Positions 28,192 through 35,933 are shown, counted from the stretch's first letter. The stretch is 64,000 bases of DNA from Lactimicrobium massiliense (GCF_900343155.1 NZ_OUNG01000006.1:124001-188000); one strand, 5' to 3'. Made by a program: numbers and translations. Notes: a model not told the origin generated them from the letters alone.

Positions 28192-28668
28192 TCAGCTGAT
28201 CGCCACCAGATGGAAGATCAACGCTGTCAGACAGCCCAGCAGTACGCCGCCAAAGCATTCAACCCATTTGTGGCCAAGCACTTCCTTGACCTTTGTCTGG
28301 TAGATCGGATCAATGAACCGGACATGCAGGTTATCCTGAACGTCCTTTACTAATTGTTGCGTAATCCGGATGTTTTGTCCACTGTAATACCTCACGTTGG
28401 CTGCATCATAGACAACGATGCAGGCAAAGGACAGTGTGACGGCAAAAATCGTAGAGCTGAAGTGCTCACGGATACCAACTGCCAGGGCAAGTGCCGAAAC
28501 AAGTGCACTGTGTGAAGAAGGAAAGCCGCCGGAATCCTTGCAGAGTCCCCAGCGCCATTCATGATGAATGAGCCAGTAGAACAGTGGCTTTAACAATTGT
28601 GCAAGCAGTGCCGCAACGATAGCGGACCAGAAGGGATACAGCGCCGTTACTCCATATGGTTTATACAT
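28192..28668 (-). CDS. Divergent PAP2 (DUF212) family membrane protein
   Basis: A 158-residue membrane protein with four hydrophobic helices. The motifs GGFPSSHSALVSALAL and YDAANVRYYSGQ are those of the DUF212/YuiD group, a reduced acid-phosphatase-like family. The ATG at 28668 (MYKPYG...) has GGGTGATG upstream; a longer frame would cross the divergent promoter. Function in lipid phosphate metabolism is only suggested by the fold. Confidence 0.82.
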   Translation of the reverse strand: MYKPYGVTALYPFWSAIVAALLAQLLKPLFYWLIHHEWRWGLCKDSGGFPSSHSALVSALALAVGIREHFSSTIFAVTLSFACIVVYDAANVRYYSGQNIRITQQLVKDVQDNLHVRFIDPIYQTKVKEVLGHKWVECFGGVLLGCLTALIFHLVAIS

Positions 28669-28732
28669 AACATCACCCGGTCTTAAGTATATCATATCTG
28701 CCCATGGTGTATAATCACTGCTGGAGAATGAT

Positions 28733-29113
28733 ATGACAGTATACAGAACAGGACAGATCGTGGAAGGCAGAGTGACCGGCATACAGCCGTATGGTGCCTT
28801 TGTAGCACTTGATTCCCATACCAGCGGTTTGATCCATATTTCCGAAATCTCAGAAGGATATGTCAGAGATGTTGAACAGTACGTTCATGTTGGTGAGACA
28901 GTGCGGGTGAAAATCATTGATTTTGATCCCCGTCAGAACCAGGCAAGATTGTCTCTGAAGGCACTTCATAAAGGAAGAGTGCGCAACCGGAAAAAGCCTG
29001 GCCTGCCCAAGGCACAGCTGCCTGTGGCCAGACTTGGCTTTACAACGATTGAGGCAAATATGCCGCGCTGGATCAAAGAAGCACAGGAATTCCACCAGGA
29101 AGAACACTCTTAA
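28733..29113 (+). CDS. S1-domain RNA-binding protein
   Basis: A 126-residue cytosolic protein: one S1 domain (residues 5-75: GQIVEGRVTGIQPYGAFVAL, SGLIHISEIS, VHVGETVRVKIIDFD) and a basic tail. Similar in size and layout to YugI/CvfD, ribosome-associated regulators in Bacillota. TATAAT at 28710-28715 lies 18 bp before the ATG, with TGGAGAATG as Shine-Dalgarno. Divergent from the PAP2-like gene. Confidence 0.85.
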   Translation: MTVYRTGQIVEGRVTGIQPYGAFVALDSHTSGLIHISEISEGYVRDVEQYVHVGETVRVKIIDFDPRQNQARLSLKALHKGRVRNRKKPGLPKAQLPVARLGFTTIEANMPRWIKEAQEFHQEEHS

Positions 29114-29128
29114 GATTTTCGCCAGGCA

Positions 29129-29157
29129 TTGACCGCCGGTCAGGCAAGTGCTATAAA
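29129..29157 (+). promoter_or_regulatory. Promoter of the GlsB-like gene
   Basis: TTGACC (29129-29134), 17-bp spacer, TGCTATAAA (-10 at 29152-29157). The short dyad GACCG-C-CGGTC overlaps the -35 and spacer and could be an operator. Confidence 0.7.
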
Positions 29158-29187
29158 TAGTTGCGTAAACAAAGGAGGCAGCAGAAA

Positions 29188-29430
29188 ATGATTGGCTGGC
29201 TGATTCGAACAGTTATTGTAGGTATTCTGGCAGGTTATCTTGCCAATAGGATTATGCAGAAGGACAGCTCTGATGCGGGCAAGAATCTGGTTCTTGGCCT
29301 GATTGGCTCGTTTGTAGGTGCCTTGATCGGCTGGCTGATCGGACTGCGTGATACAAACATCATCGGTTCCATTATTATGGCAGTGGTTGGTGCGTGTGTG
29401 GCAACCTGGGCTGCCAGCAAGATTTCCTGA
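29188..29430 (+). CDS. GlsB/YeaQ/YmgE family membrane protein
   Basis: An 80-residue protein with three hydrophobic, Gly-rich helices and the family segments GYLANRIMQ, NLVLGLIGSFVGALIG and GSIIMAVVGACV. Family members are small stress-induced envelope proteins of unknown mechanism. ATG at 29188 lies after AAAGGAGG; its promoter is a good sigma-A match. Confidence 0.85.
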   Translation: MIGWLIRTVIVGILAGYLANRIMQKDSSDAGKNLVLGLIGSFVGALIGWLIGLRDTNIIGSIIMAVVGACVATWAASKIS

Positions 29431-29455
29431 TATTCAGGAAACAGGAATTGCCGCA

Positions 29456-29464
29456 TGCTATAAT
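29456..29464 (+). promoter_or_regulatory. Extended -10 before the FakA-like small gene
   Basis: TGCTATAAT, 20 bp before the ATG at 29485. A perfect inverted repeat TTTCCTG-ATAT-CAGGAAA-like (29423-29441) precedes it without a T-run. Confidence 0.55.
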
Positions 29465-29484
29465 ATCGATGACAAGGAGGAAAT

Positions 29485-29745
29485 ATGGAAAAACTGGAGT
29501 TTAAGTTTGATACCCAGCTTCTCATCGATGGTGAAGATCTTGATGAAGATGAAATCCATGATTATATTCTGAATCACTTCAAAGGAGACTGCCTGTTGGC
29601 TGTTGGCGGCGATGGCGATCCCGTCAAGATTCACTTTCATACTAATGAGCCCTGGAAAATCCTGGAATATGGACAGTCCATCGGTGACATCTATGATGTT
29701 GTCGTTGAAAACATGCAGCGCCAGGAAGAAGGCCTCAAGGGCTGA
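29485..29745 (+). CDS. Stand-alone FakA/YloV middle-domain-like protein
   Basis: An 86-residue acidic protein. GDCLLAVGGDGDPVKIHFHTNEP, read in parts, matches the segment of FakA (YloV, the fatty-acid kinase that works with DegV/FakB) that contains GDSLVVVGDxxxVKVHxHTxxP, and EYGQSIGDIYDVVVENMQ matches the following helix. The DhaL kinase domain is missing, so it cannot phosphorylate by itself. It has its own promoter, RBS (CAAGGAGG) and terminator, which argues against a decayed fragment. A DegV protein is encoded at 42.6 kb. Confidence 0.7.
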   Translation: MEKLEFKFDTQLLIDGEDLDEDEIHDYILNHFKGDCLLAVGGDGDPVKIHFHTNEPWKILEYGQSIGDIYDVVVENMQRQEEGLKG

Positions 29746-29757
29746 TTTCCATCACAT

Positions 29758-29787
29758 GAAAAGACCACTCCAAAGTGGCCTTTTTTG
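29758..29787 (+). terminator. Terminator of the FakA-like small gene
   Basis: CCACT (29765-29769) and AGTGG (29774-29778), extended by AAG/CTT past one mismatch, then TTTTTT. Confidence 0.7.
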
Positions 29788-29792
29788 AATGC

Positions 29793-29975
29793 TTAATGAT
29801 GTTGGTCAAAATCATCAATGTCATCCATCAGAAACAGAAAATCTTCTTCCTTCTTCTGTTCATCTGTCAAACGATCATATCCTGAAAGCTCTTCAGCCTT
29901 CACTTTGCATGCAGCTGCTTTTCTCTGCAGCTCTTTTTCTCTGTCTGCACGCGTTTTTCTCTTCTTCCCAAACAT
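29793..29975 (-). CDS. Small charged hypothetical protein
   Basis: A 60-residue protein with a basic N-terminal half (MFGKKRKTRADREKELQRK) and an acidic C-terminus (DDIDDFDQHH). No membrane segment. It starts 23 bp after the NAD(P)HX repair gene with AGGAAGAAGG upstream, so probably cotranscribed. The clear charge polarity and RBS support a real gene; its function is unknown. Confidence 0.55.
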   Translation of the reverse strand: MFGKKRKTRADREKELQRKAAACKVKAEELSGYDRLTDEQKKEEDFLFLMDDIDDFDQHH

Positions 29976-29998
29976 GTCAGTGCCTTCTTCCTATCAGA

Positions 29999-31465
29999 TC
30001 AGAAACCATGGCGGAAATACAGACTGTCAGCCAAAGCAGGGAAGCGGCTGAGATCCAGCATGTTGGCAGCGTGGTCCTTTGTGCCTTCTTCCGCCAGATA
30101 ACCATGGAGCCAGACAGCCATGCATACAGCCTGAAATACATCATTGTTCATCGTCAGTAAACCAGCAATCATGCCAGTCAGAAGATCACCGCTGCCAGCC
30201 TGGGCAAGACCGCTGCAGCCGGACTGGTTGATATAAAGATCACCAGTTGGCGAAGCTACAATCGTGTGCGGGCCCTTTAACACAAGGAACACCTTATAGT
30301 CTTTTGCAAACTGCAGGGCAAGATGAATCCGGTCATGCTGGATCACATCCACAGGCCGGTTGATCAGGGAAGATAATTCACCAATATGCGGTGTCAGAAT
30401 AACAGGCTCATGTACAAAGCGCAGAATGTAATAATTATGGTTCAGCAGGCGGATTGCTTCGGCATCCAGCACCACCGGACAATCAGCCGCCTGCAAAACA
30501 AGATCCAGAATTTCTTCCTTTTTCGGCATATTGACAGCGCCGGACCCAAAGGCAATTGCCCTTGTATCGTAAAGCAGCGGTTCAATGACCCTGTACATAT
30601 CCTGATCGCCAAAAGGATGAAAGACCGGTGTCAGAAAACGGGAAGCCACAACAGGGTAGATCTCATGCGGACATACGGCATTCAGATAGGAAACACCAAC
30701 CGTCTTTGCCCCAATGATATTCATGCCCAGAGCGCCGGCCATGCCATAACTGCCGCCAATGACTGTCGTCTTGCCAAAGGTCCCTTTATAGGCATTCTCT
30801 TTTTTCCGGGGATACCCAGCGAAGAAGCTGTCCTCGTTCATTTCCAGAAAAGCAGAATGGTCAGGATGAGGAATGCCAAGTGACACCATGTATGCATGCT
30901 TGAACAGCTGATGATCCTTGCGCAGCATATGAAAAGGTTTATAGCAGTCAAGGGCAATGGTCACATCAGAACGGATCGCATCCGGATCATAACGGCCGCT
31001 GTCACTCTCAGCACCGCTGTTGATGTCAATGCTGCATACATGCAGGTGCATATTGTTAATCGATGAGAACAGCTTTTTCATGCGAGCGGAAAGGGCGCCA
31101 TGGAACCCAACGCCATACACACAGTCTACCAGCAGATCCGTGTGCTGTGCCGCCTGCAGGATGGCATCCGGATCCTGAAGAACATCACATGATAACAAGG
31201 TGAAGGCATCCTGCGCTTCTTTGGTGGCAGGGGCACCATCCACGCAGGCAGCCGTGACATGGAAGGCAGACCCCAGTATGCGTCCGATGACAAAACCATC
31301 ACCGCCATTATTGCCTTTGCCGCATAGAAGCAGAATATTCCGGCAGGCGGAAAAATGGCTGCTGATCCAGTCTGCACATGCTTTTCCAGCTGTTTCCATC
31401 AATTGTGCATTGGTAAAGCCAGATGAAGCTTCCAGCTGCCGCATTCCCTTGCTGTCGATGATCAT
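29999..31465 (-). CDS. nnr: Bifunctional NAD(P)HX epimerase / ADP-dependent dehydratase
   Basis: A 488-residue metabolite-repair enzyme that restores hydrated NADH/NADPH. The N-terminal epimerase domain (about 1-210) has ALMETAGKA-like QLMETAGKACADW and the CGKGNNGGDGFVIGR loop. The C-terminal dehydratase (about 230-488) has PVVLDAEAI, LTPHIGE, LKGPHTIV and AGSGDLLTGMIAGL. ATG at 31465, after GGCAGGGG, gives MIIDSKGMRQLE, the usual family start; an upstream ATG adds nine residues. Confidence 0.93.
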   Translation of the reverse strand: MIIDSKGMRQLEASSGFTNAQLMETAGKACADWISSHFSACRNILLLCGKGNNGGDGFVIGRILGSAFHVTAACVDGAPATKEAQDAFTLLSCDVLQDPDAILQAAQHTDLLVDCVYGVGFHGALSARMKKLFSSINNMHLHVCSIDINSGAESDSGRYDPDAIRSDVTIALDCYKPFHMLRKDHQLFKHAYMVSLGIPHPDHSAFLEMNEDSFFAGYPRKKENAYKGTFGKTTVIGGSYGMAGALGMNIIGAKTVGVSYLNAVCPHEIYPVVASRFLTPVFHPFGDQDMYRVIEPLLYDTRAIAFGSGAVNMPKKEEILDLVLQAADCPVVLDAEAIRLLNHNYYILRFVHEPVILTPHIGELSSLINRPVDVIQHDRIHLALQFAKDYKVFLVLKGPHTIVASPTGDLYINQSGCSGLAQAGSGDLLTGMIAGLLTMNNDVFQAVCMAVWLHGYLAEEGTKDHAANMLDLSRFPALADSLYFRHGF

Positions 31466-31600
31466 AAATACCCCTGCCTTTTCTGCACTCATGGTAGCAC
31501 GAAAAAGTAATGTTTGGCTGTATTATGTGTGATATGACCGCCTGCATGCGCGTAAAAGGGCATAAATAGTGGTAGAAAAGGGATTGCATGCAAAAAATTA

Positions 31601-31609
31601 TGCTATAAT
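31601..31609 (+). promoter_or_regulatory. Extended -10 before the H1-like gene
   Basis: TGCTATAAT with TTGCAT only 14 bp upstream as a poor -35. The ATG is 35 bp downstream with GGGAGGTG as Shine-Dalgarno. Confidence 0.6.
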
Positions 31610-31643
31610 GCAAATGGCAAGTAGTCCATAGGGAGGTGCTCAT

Positions 31644-32189
31644 ATGCCAGCGAAGAAAACAGGAGTAAAAGAAGCATCAGCAGCCGCAAAAGTTGCAGTG
31701 AAAGAACCTGCTAAAGCTGAAACGAAGACTGAAACTAAAGCTGCTGCAAAGAAGACTGCCGTGAAGAAGACTGCTGCGAAGAAGCCAGCTGCCAGAAAAA
31801 CAACTGCTAAGAAGACAGTGAAGAAGGAAACGGCCGTCCGCAAGGAAGAGGTTAAGAAGGAAGAAGTCAAGAAGACAGAACCAGTCAAGGAAGCTAAGCC
31901 TGCTGTTAACATGAAGTCTGTAAAAGATTATGAAGACATCATTAACTGGAAGAAGGGCGAAGCCAATGGTATGGACTGGCTTTATATCGAGATCAAGGCT
32001 GATGATCTTCTGACTGAAGTGGAAGCAGGACTTGATAACCTTGCTACAGTATGCCAGGCAATCCGCAACTGCATGCTGGAGGGCGATACATTCATTGTTG
32101 AGCCGAAGGGTGATACAGACGCAAACATGACAGTGCGTTATTATTGCGATAACCTGAGCCCTGAGCGTAAAAAGTATTTCCAGAACTAA
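31644..32189 (+). CDS. Histone-H1-like Lys/Ala-rich protein with conserved C-terminal domain
   Basis: A 181-residue cytosolic protein of unknown function. Residues 1-85 are low-complexity Lys/Ala/Thr/Val with AAKKT, VKKT and AAKKPAARKT units, like chlamydial Hc1 or eukaryotic H1 tails and so a likely nucleic-acid binder. Residues 88-181 are a compact non-repetitive domain: VKDYEDIINWKKGEANG, WLYIEIKADDLL, MLEGDTFIVEPKGD and TVRYYCDNLSPERK. I do not recognise this domain. It has its own promoter and terminator. A tail of this kind joined to such a domain suggests a nucleoid or ribosome-associated factor (inference). Confidence 0.75.
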   Translation: MPAKKTGVKEASAAAKVAVKEPAKAETKTETKAAAKKTAVKKTAAKKPAARKTTAKKTVKKETAVRKEEVKKEEVKKTEPVKEAKPAVNMKSVKDYEDIINWKKGEANGMDWLYIEIKADDLLTEVEAGLDNLATVCQAIRNCMLEGDTFIVEPKGDTDANMTVRYYCDNLSPERKKYFQN

Positions 32190-32200
32190 GACGAACCTAT

Positions 32201-32226
32201 GCTGGCTGTGATCAGTCAGCTTTTTT
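32201..32226. terminator. Terminator of the H1-like gene
   Basis: GCTGGCTG (32201-32208) pairs with CAGTCAGC (32213-32220) with one G-T wobble, then TTTTTT. It reaches the 3' end of the opposing membrane-protein gene. Confidence 0.8.
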
Positions 32227-32770
32227 ATTTTGCAAAGCAGATGGCAAAGAAGCCGCATACGCCAAAACATAAGCATAGCTCTGCCAGACCCGTGATGGCA
32301 TCATATGTCACGATCAGCAGTACTGCTGCAAACAGGCAGGCAAGATACCACATCCATGCATTCCTGTTGAGATCACGCAATGCATACAGAAAATACTGCA
32401 GCAGGATAAATGCAGCCAGAGCGAGCAGAATATGCATCTGTGCTGAAAGAGACGCAGAATGCGAATATGGCATGCAGATGGCACTGACCATCAGCACTGC
32501 CAATAGGATGATCAGAAACCTTTCGTGTTTTATGACACTGTTCTTCTGCAGCATATGGATTGCATGCAGGCACAGCAGCCCGTCAAGACAGGTAATCATC
32601 AGGATTGCCGGACGCCAGGAAGGCATCTGCAGCAGTCCGGTCCAGTTGTATCTGATGGGATTGCTGAGCAGCAGAGGAAGAGCAGTGATCACAGGGGCGA
32701 TGATCCCGCAGAGAATCATATTTGCTTTTTTTGGTGCTGGCAGAAACAGTTTTGTCATACTATCATTCAT
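32225..32770 (-). CDS. Hypothetical multi-pass membrane protein
   Basis: About 181 residues with five to six hydrophobic segments (LCGIIAPVITALPLLL, AILMITCLDGLLCL, FLIILLAVLMVSAI, a long ILLALAAFILLQYF, MWYLACLFAAVLLIV, CLCFGVCGFFAI). The general layout resembles DUF998-type proteins, but I do not recognise it firmly. It is divergent from pheA; starts at 32779, 32770 or 32758 are possible and none has a good Shine-Dalgarno. Confidence 0.6.
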   Translation of the reverse strand: MNDSMTKLFLPAPKKANMILCGIIAPVITALPLLLSNPIRYNWTGLLQMPSWRPAILMITCLDGLLCLHAIHMLQKNSVIKHERFLIILLAVLMVSAICMPYSHSASLSAQMHILLALAAFILLQYFLYALRDLNRNAWMWYLACLFAAVLLIVTYDAITGLAELCLCFGVCGFFAICFAK

Positions 32771-32793
32771 TATATCCATTCAAAGGAGACATT

Positions 32794-33618
32794 ATGAAGA
32801 CAGTTGGCATGCAGGGAGCACATGGTACTTTCAGTGAAATGGCCGTGTATCAGTACTTTGGCAAAGACGGCATTGCGGCAAAGGGATATCGAAACTTCGT
32901 GGAAATCATGCAGGATCTGGAAAACCATGCGATTGATGATGCTGTTCTGCCGGTAGAAAATACAACGACCGGCATCATTGCGCGCACCTATGATCTGTTC
33001 AAGTACTATCACGTCCATGCCGTTGGCGAAGTACTTGTCCCGATTGTGCAGGATCTGATCACATTACCAGGTGCCTCTTTGTCTGATATCAAAGAAGTCT
33101 ATTCTCATCCGGAGGCACTCTCTCAATGCCAGGGGTTCTTTGAGGCACATCCTGACATTCGCTCTGTTCCTTACCAGGATACGGCAAAATCCGTGGAATA
33201 TATTAAAGCCTGCAAAGATATCTCCAAGGCCGCAATCGGCTCTTCTGCTGCTTCTGCGTATTACCATCTGCCGGCATTATGCCATGCTATTCAGGATTCC
33301 AAAACAAATACGACCCGCTTTCTTGTTGTGACATGGAAGGACGATATCCCGGCAGATGCCAACAAGACGAGCCTGATGCTTGTTATCAATCATGAACCAG
33401 GCTCTTTGTACCGTGCACTTGCCTCACTGGCAGATAAACAGATCAACATGGTAAAGCTGGAAAGCAGACCGATCCCAGGCAAGATGTTCGAATATCTGTT
33501 TTATGTCGATATCATGGGGACACCGGCGGATCCTGTGGTCAAAGAGGCACTGGCGCAGATGAAGAAGTACTGCGTGGAACTCCGCAGTTTTGGCTCTTAC
33601 CGTGCCGCATCTTTGTAA
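32794..33618 (+). CDS. pheA: Prephenate dehydratase
   Basis: A 275-residue monofunctional enzyme converting prephenate to phenylpyruvate. The dehydratase domain starts GMQGAHGTFSEMAV and includes PVENTTTGII, HPEALSQCQGFF and the catalytic TTRFLVV. A C-terminal ACT domain (ALASLADKQINMVKLESRP) is the expected Phe-binding regulator. There is no chorismate mutase domain. The ATG at 32794 follows AAAGGAGAC at normal spacing. It lies just upstream of the aro operon but is separated from it by a promoter and an attenuator. Confidence 0.95.
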   Translation: MKTVGMQGAHGTFSEMAVYQYFGKDGIAAKGYRNFVEIMQDLENHAIDDAVLPVENTTTGIIARTYDLFKYYHVHAVGEVLVPIVQDLITLPGASLSDIKEVYSHPEALSQCQGFFEAHPDIRSVPYQDTAKSVEYIKACKDISKAAIGSSAASAYYHLPALCHAIQDSKTNTTRFLVVTWKDDIPADANKTSLMLVINHEPGSLYRALASLADKQINMVKLESRPIPGKMFEYLFYVDIMGTPADPVVKEALAQMKKYCVELRSFGSYRAASL

Positions 33619-33639
33619 CATTCTTTCAGAAATATCTGA

Positions 33640-33668
33640 TTGCCTTTTCAGAAAGCCGGACTTATAAT
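33640..33668 (+). promoter_or_regulatory. Promoter of the aro operon leader
   Basis: TTGCCT (33640-33645), 17-bp spacer, consensus TATAAT (33663-33668). A start 7 bp downstream falls on the A of the leader ATG at 33675. Confidence 0.7.
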
Positions 33669-33674
33669 TGGCCC

Positions 33675-33716
33675 ATGAGCAAAACATACAGAACTTGCTT
33701 TTATTACTTTAGATAG
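33675..33716 (+). CDS. Aromatic leader peptide of the aro operon
   Basis: A 13-codon frame, MSKTYRTCFYYFR-stop, too short for ordinary ORF calling. Five of 13 residues are Tyr or Phe, four of them consecutive near the end. It lies between a consensus promoter and an attenuator terminator before aroB. No Shine-Dalgarno is seen; the predicted transcription start coincides with the ATG, so initiation would be leaderless. Codons 9-12 (33699-33710) are where a ribosome short of Phe- or Tyr-tRNA would stall. Confidence 0.7.
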   Translation: MSKTYRTCFYYFR

Positions 33717-33810
33717 CCCGGGCGATTGAAAGATATTGCCCGTTTCGTGATGAATCCGGCATTATCTGATGGAAAGCAAGATCTTACGAGCCATACGGAT
33801 GATGCCGTAT
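33709..33810 (+). promoter_or_regulatory. Alternative helices of the aro attenuator
   Basis: Segment ATCCGGCATTAT (33754-33765) pairs with ATGATGCCGTAT (33799-33810): 11 of 12 positions pair, one as G-U. This uses the loop and 3' arm of the terminator, so the two cannot coexist. Segment TTAGATAG (33709-33716, the leader's last codons) can pair with TTATCTGA (33762-33769), competing with the antiterminator. CGGGC (33719-33723) can also pair with GCCCG (33738-33742). Confidence 0.65.
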
Positions 33811-33820
33811 GGCTTTTTTT
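33789..33820 (+). terminator. Attenuator terminator before aroB
   Basis: AGCCATACGG (33789-33798) pairs perfectly with CCGTATGGCT (33805-33814), loop ATGATG, then seven T. It ends 15 bp before aroB and lies inside the leader, downstream of the aro promoter. Confidence 0.9.
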
Positions 33821-33835
33821 GTTCAAGGAGGAACA

Positions 33836-34843
33836 ATGGAAATCGAGGTAAAGACAAAACAGAAACAGTATACTGTCATGCTGGAACGCGGTCTGCTGCA
33901 GAAGGCATCCACCCTGATCGGCCGTCATGGCCATGTCTATCTTGTTTCAGAAGACGGTGTGCCTGCTGCCTTCCGCAATACGCTGCAGCAGCAGTACCCG
34001 GAGGCTGCCATGTATGTGTTTCCGCATGGTGAACAATCCAAGAATCTGACAACCTGGCAGCAGATTCTCAAAGATATGTTGGAGCATGATCTCGGCCGAA
34101 AAGATACCGTGATTGCATTAGGAGGCGGCGTCACCGGCGATATGGCAGGTTTTGCGGCCGCAGCCTACATGCGCGGGATTCCGTATATCAATATCCCGAC
34201 GACCTCACTTGCCATGATTGATTCTTCCATCGGCGGCAAGACTGCCGTTGACTTCAATGGCGTCAAAAACAGCATCGGTGCGTTCTGGCAGCCTGATCTG
34301 GTTCTGGTAGATCCCGATCTGCTTGCCCCACTGCCTGTGCGTCATCTGCACAATGGCCTGGTGGAAGCAGTCAAAGAAGGACTGACCTTTGATCCACAGC
34401 TGTTTGCCATCTTTGAACACGATGACTATCTGGATCATATTGATGAAATCATTGCACGCTGTCTGCAGATCAAAAGAGATGTCGTGGAGCAGGATGAACG
34501 GGAAGGCGGCATCCGCAAACTGCTGAATTTCGGTCATACATACGGCCATGCCCTGGAATCCTACTTTGGCCTGAACGGTTATTACCATGGAGAATGTGTC
34601 GGCATGGGCATGATGATGATCATGAATAACCCAGAGCTGAAAATACGCTTGCAGGCAGTGCTGGAACGGATGAACTGCCCGGTTTCCTGCACATATGATC
34701 CTGAAGCTGTCTATCAGCTGTTATGCCATGACAAGAAGGCAGACCATGATCATGTCACAATTGTGCAGGTAGATGAGATTGGCAAAGGCCATCTGGAAGA
34801 CTGGCCGCTGCCAAAACTGAAAGAGAGGCTGTACCATGAGTAA
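33836..34843 (+). CDS. aroB: 3-dehydroquinate synthase
   Basis: A 335-residue NAD- and zinc-dependent enzyme turning DAHP into 3-dehydroquinate. Motifs are GGGVTGDMAGF (NAD site), IPTTSLAMIDSSIGGKTAVDF in two halves, the metal-ligand EAVKEGL and FGHTYGHALE. The ATG at 33836 follows CAAGGAGGAACA; a longer in-frame reading extends into the terminator. First enzyme gene of the operon, overlapping aroC by 8 bp. Confidence 0.96.
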   Translation: MEIEVKTKQKQYTVMLERGLLQKASTLIGRHGHVYLVSEDGVPAAFRNTLQQQYPEAAMYVFPHGEQSKNLTTWQQILKDMLEHDLGRKDTVIALGGGVTGDMAGFAAAAYMRGIPYINIPTTSLAMIDSSIGGKTAVDFNGVKNSIGAFWQPDLVLVDPDLLAPLPVRHLHNGLVEAVKEGLTFDPQLFAIFEHDDYLDHIDEIIARCLQIKRDVVEQDEREGGIRKLLNFGHTYGHALESYFGLNGYYHGECVGMGMMMIMNNPELKIRLQAVLERMNCPVSCTYDPEAVYQLLCHDKKADHDHVTIVQVDEIGKGHLEDWPLPKLKERLYHE

Positions 34844-35933
34844 TACTTTCGGCAGACATTTGAAAATCACGTTGTTTGGAGAAAGCCACGGACCATCCAT
34901 TGGCGCCATACTGGATGGCCTGCCAGGCGGTGTGAAGATTGATGAGGAATACATTGCCTCACGCATGCAGCTGCGCAGGGCAGTCGGTACAATCTCCACC
35001 GCACGGCAGGAAGCCGATCAGGTTCATATTCTGTCCGGTGTCAAAGACGGATACAGCGAGGGAACACCCATTGCCCTTGTGATCGACAACAGCAATGTAC
35101 ATTCCAAAGACTATTCATCCCTGGCAGATCTTGCCCGTCCAGGCCATGCGGACTATACCGGCCACATCAAGTACGATGGCTTCGAAGATCCCCGCGGCGG
35201 CGGTCATTTCTCCGGCCGTCTCACCGCACCGATCACAGCCTGCGGAGCAATTGTCCAGCATATGCTTGCTGAAAAAGGAATTCTCTGCGGCAGCCATATC
35301 AGACAGCTTCATGGCATTGATGATCTGCCATTTGACAGCGAACATCTCAAAGAGCAGATCAGCCAGCTGAACCAGAAACAGTTTGCCGTGCTGGATGATA
35401 TGGCTGCCAAAGCCATGCAGGCAGAGATTGAAGCAGCCAGAAAACAGCTGGATTCTGTCGGCGGCATCCTGGAAACAGCCGTCATCGGGCTGCCGGCAGG
35501 ACTTGGCGAGCCGGAGTTTGACTCTATTGAAAGTCAGCTTGCCCATGGTATTTTCTCCATTCCGGCTGTCAAAGGCATCAGCTTTGGTGAAGGCTTTGGC
35601 TTTGCAGGCATGAAAGGCTCGCAGGCAAATGATGCCTTCTGCATCAGAAACGGAAAGATTGAAACGGTGACCAATCACAATGGCGGCATCAATGGCGGTA
35701 TCACCAACGGCATGCCTGTTCTGTTTCAGACTGTCATCAAGCCAACACCGTCCATTGCGCAGATTCAGGATACCGTTAACTTTGTAACGAAAGAAGAAAC
35801 GAAGATTGCCATTCATGGCCGCCACGATCCAGCCATCATCCACCGGGCAAGAGTGGTTGTCGACAGTGTAGCCTGTCTTGTCATGGCAGACTTCATGATG
35901 GAACGATTTGGCAGGGAGTATTTTCACGGATGA
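34836..35933 (+). CDS. aroC: Chorismate synthase
   Basis: A 365-residue FMN-dependent enzyme making chorismate from EPSP. It has GESHGPSIGAILDGLPGG at the start, RPGHADYTG, the GGGHFSGRLTAP motif (with Arg) and GRHDPAIIHRA. Coupled by overlap with aroB upstream and with aroEK downstream (ATGA at 35930). Confidence 0.97.
   Translation: MSNTFGRHLKITLFGESHGPSIGAILDGLPGGVKIDEEYIASRMQLRRAVGTISTARQEADQVHILSGVKDGYSEGTPIALVIDNSNVHSKDYSSLADLARPGHADYTGHIKYDGFEDPRGGGHFSGRLTAPITACGAIVQHMLAEKGILCGSHIRQLHGIDDLPFDSEHLKEQISQLNQKQFAVLDDMAAKAMQAEIEAARKQLDSVGGILETAVIGLPAGLGEPEFDSIESQLAHGIFSIPAVKGISFGEGFGFAGMKGSQANDAFCIRNGKIETVTNHNGGINGGITNGMPVLFQTVIKPTPSIAQIQDTVNFVTKEETKIAIHGRHDPAIIHRARVVVDSVACLVMADFMMERFGREYFHG

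Noticed and set aside
33675-33820. Known riboswitch or T-box before aroB
   Set aside because: No T-box sequence and no recognised aptamer core; the aromatic frame and alternative helices explain the leader better.
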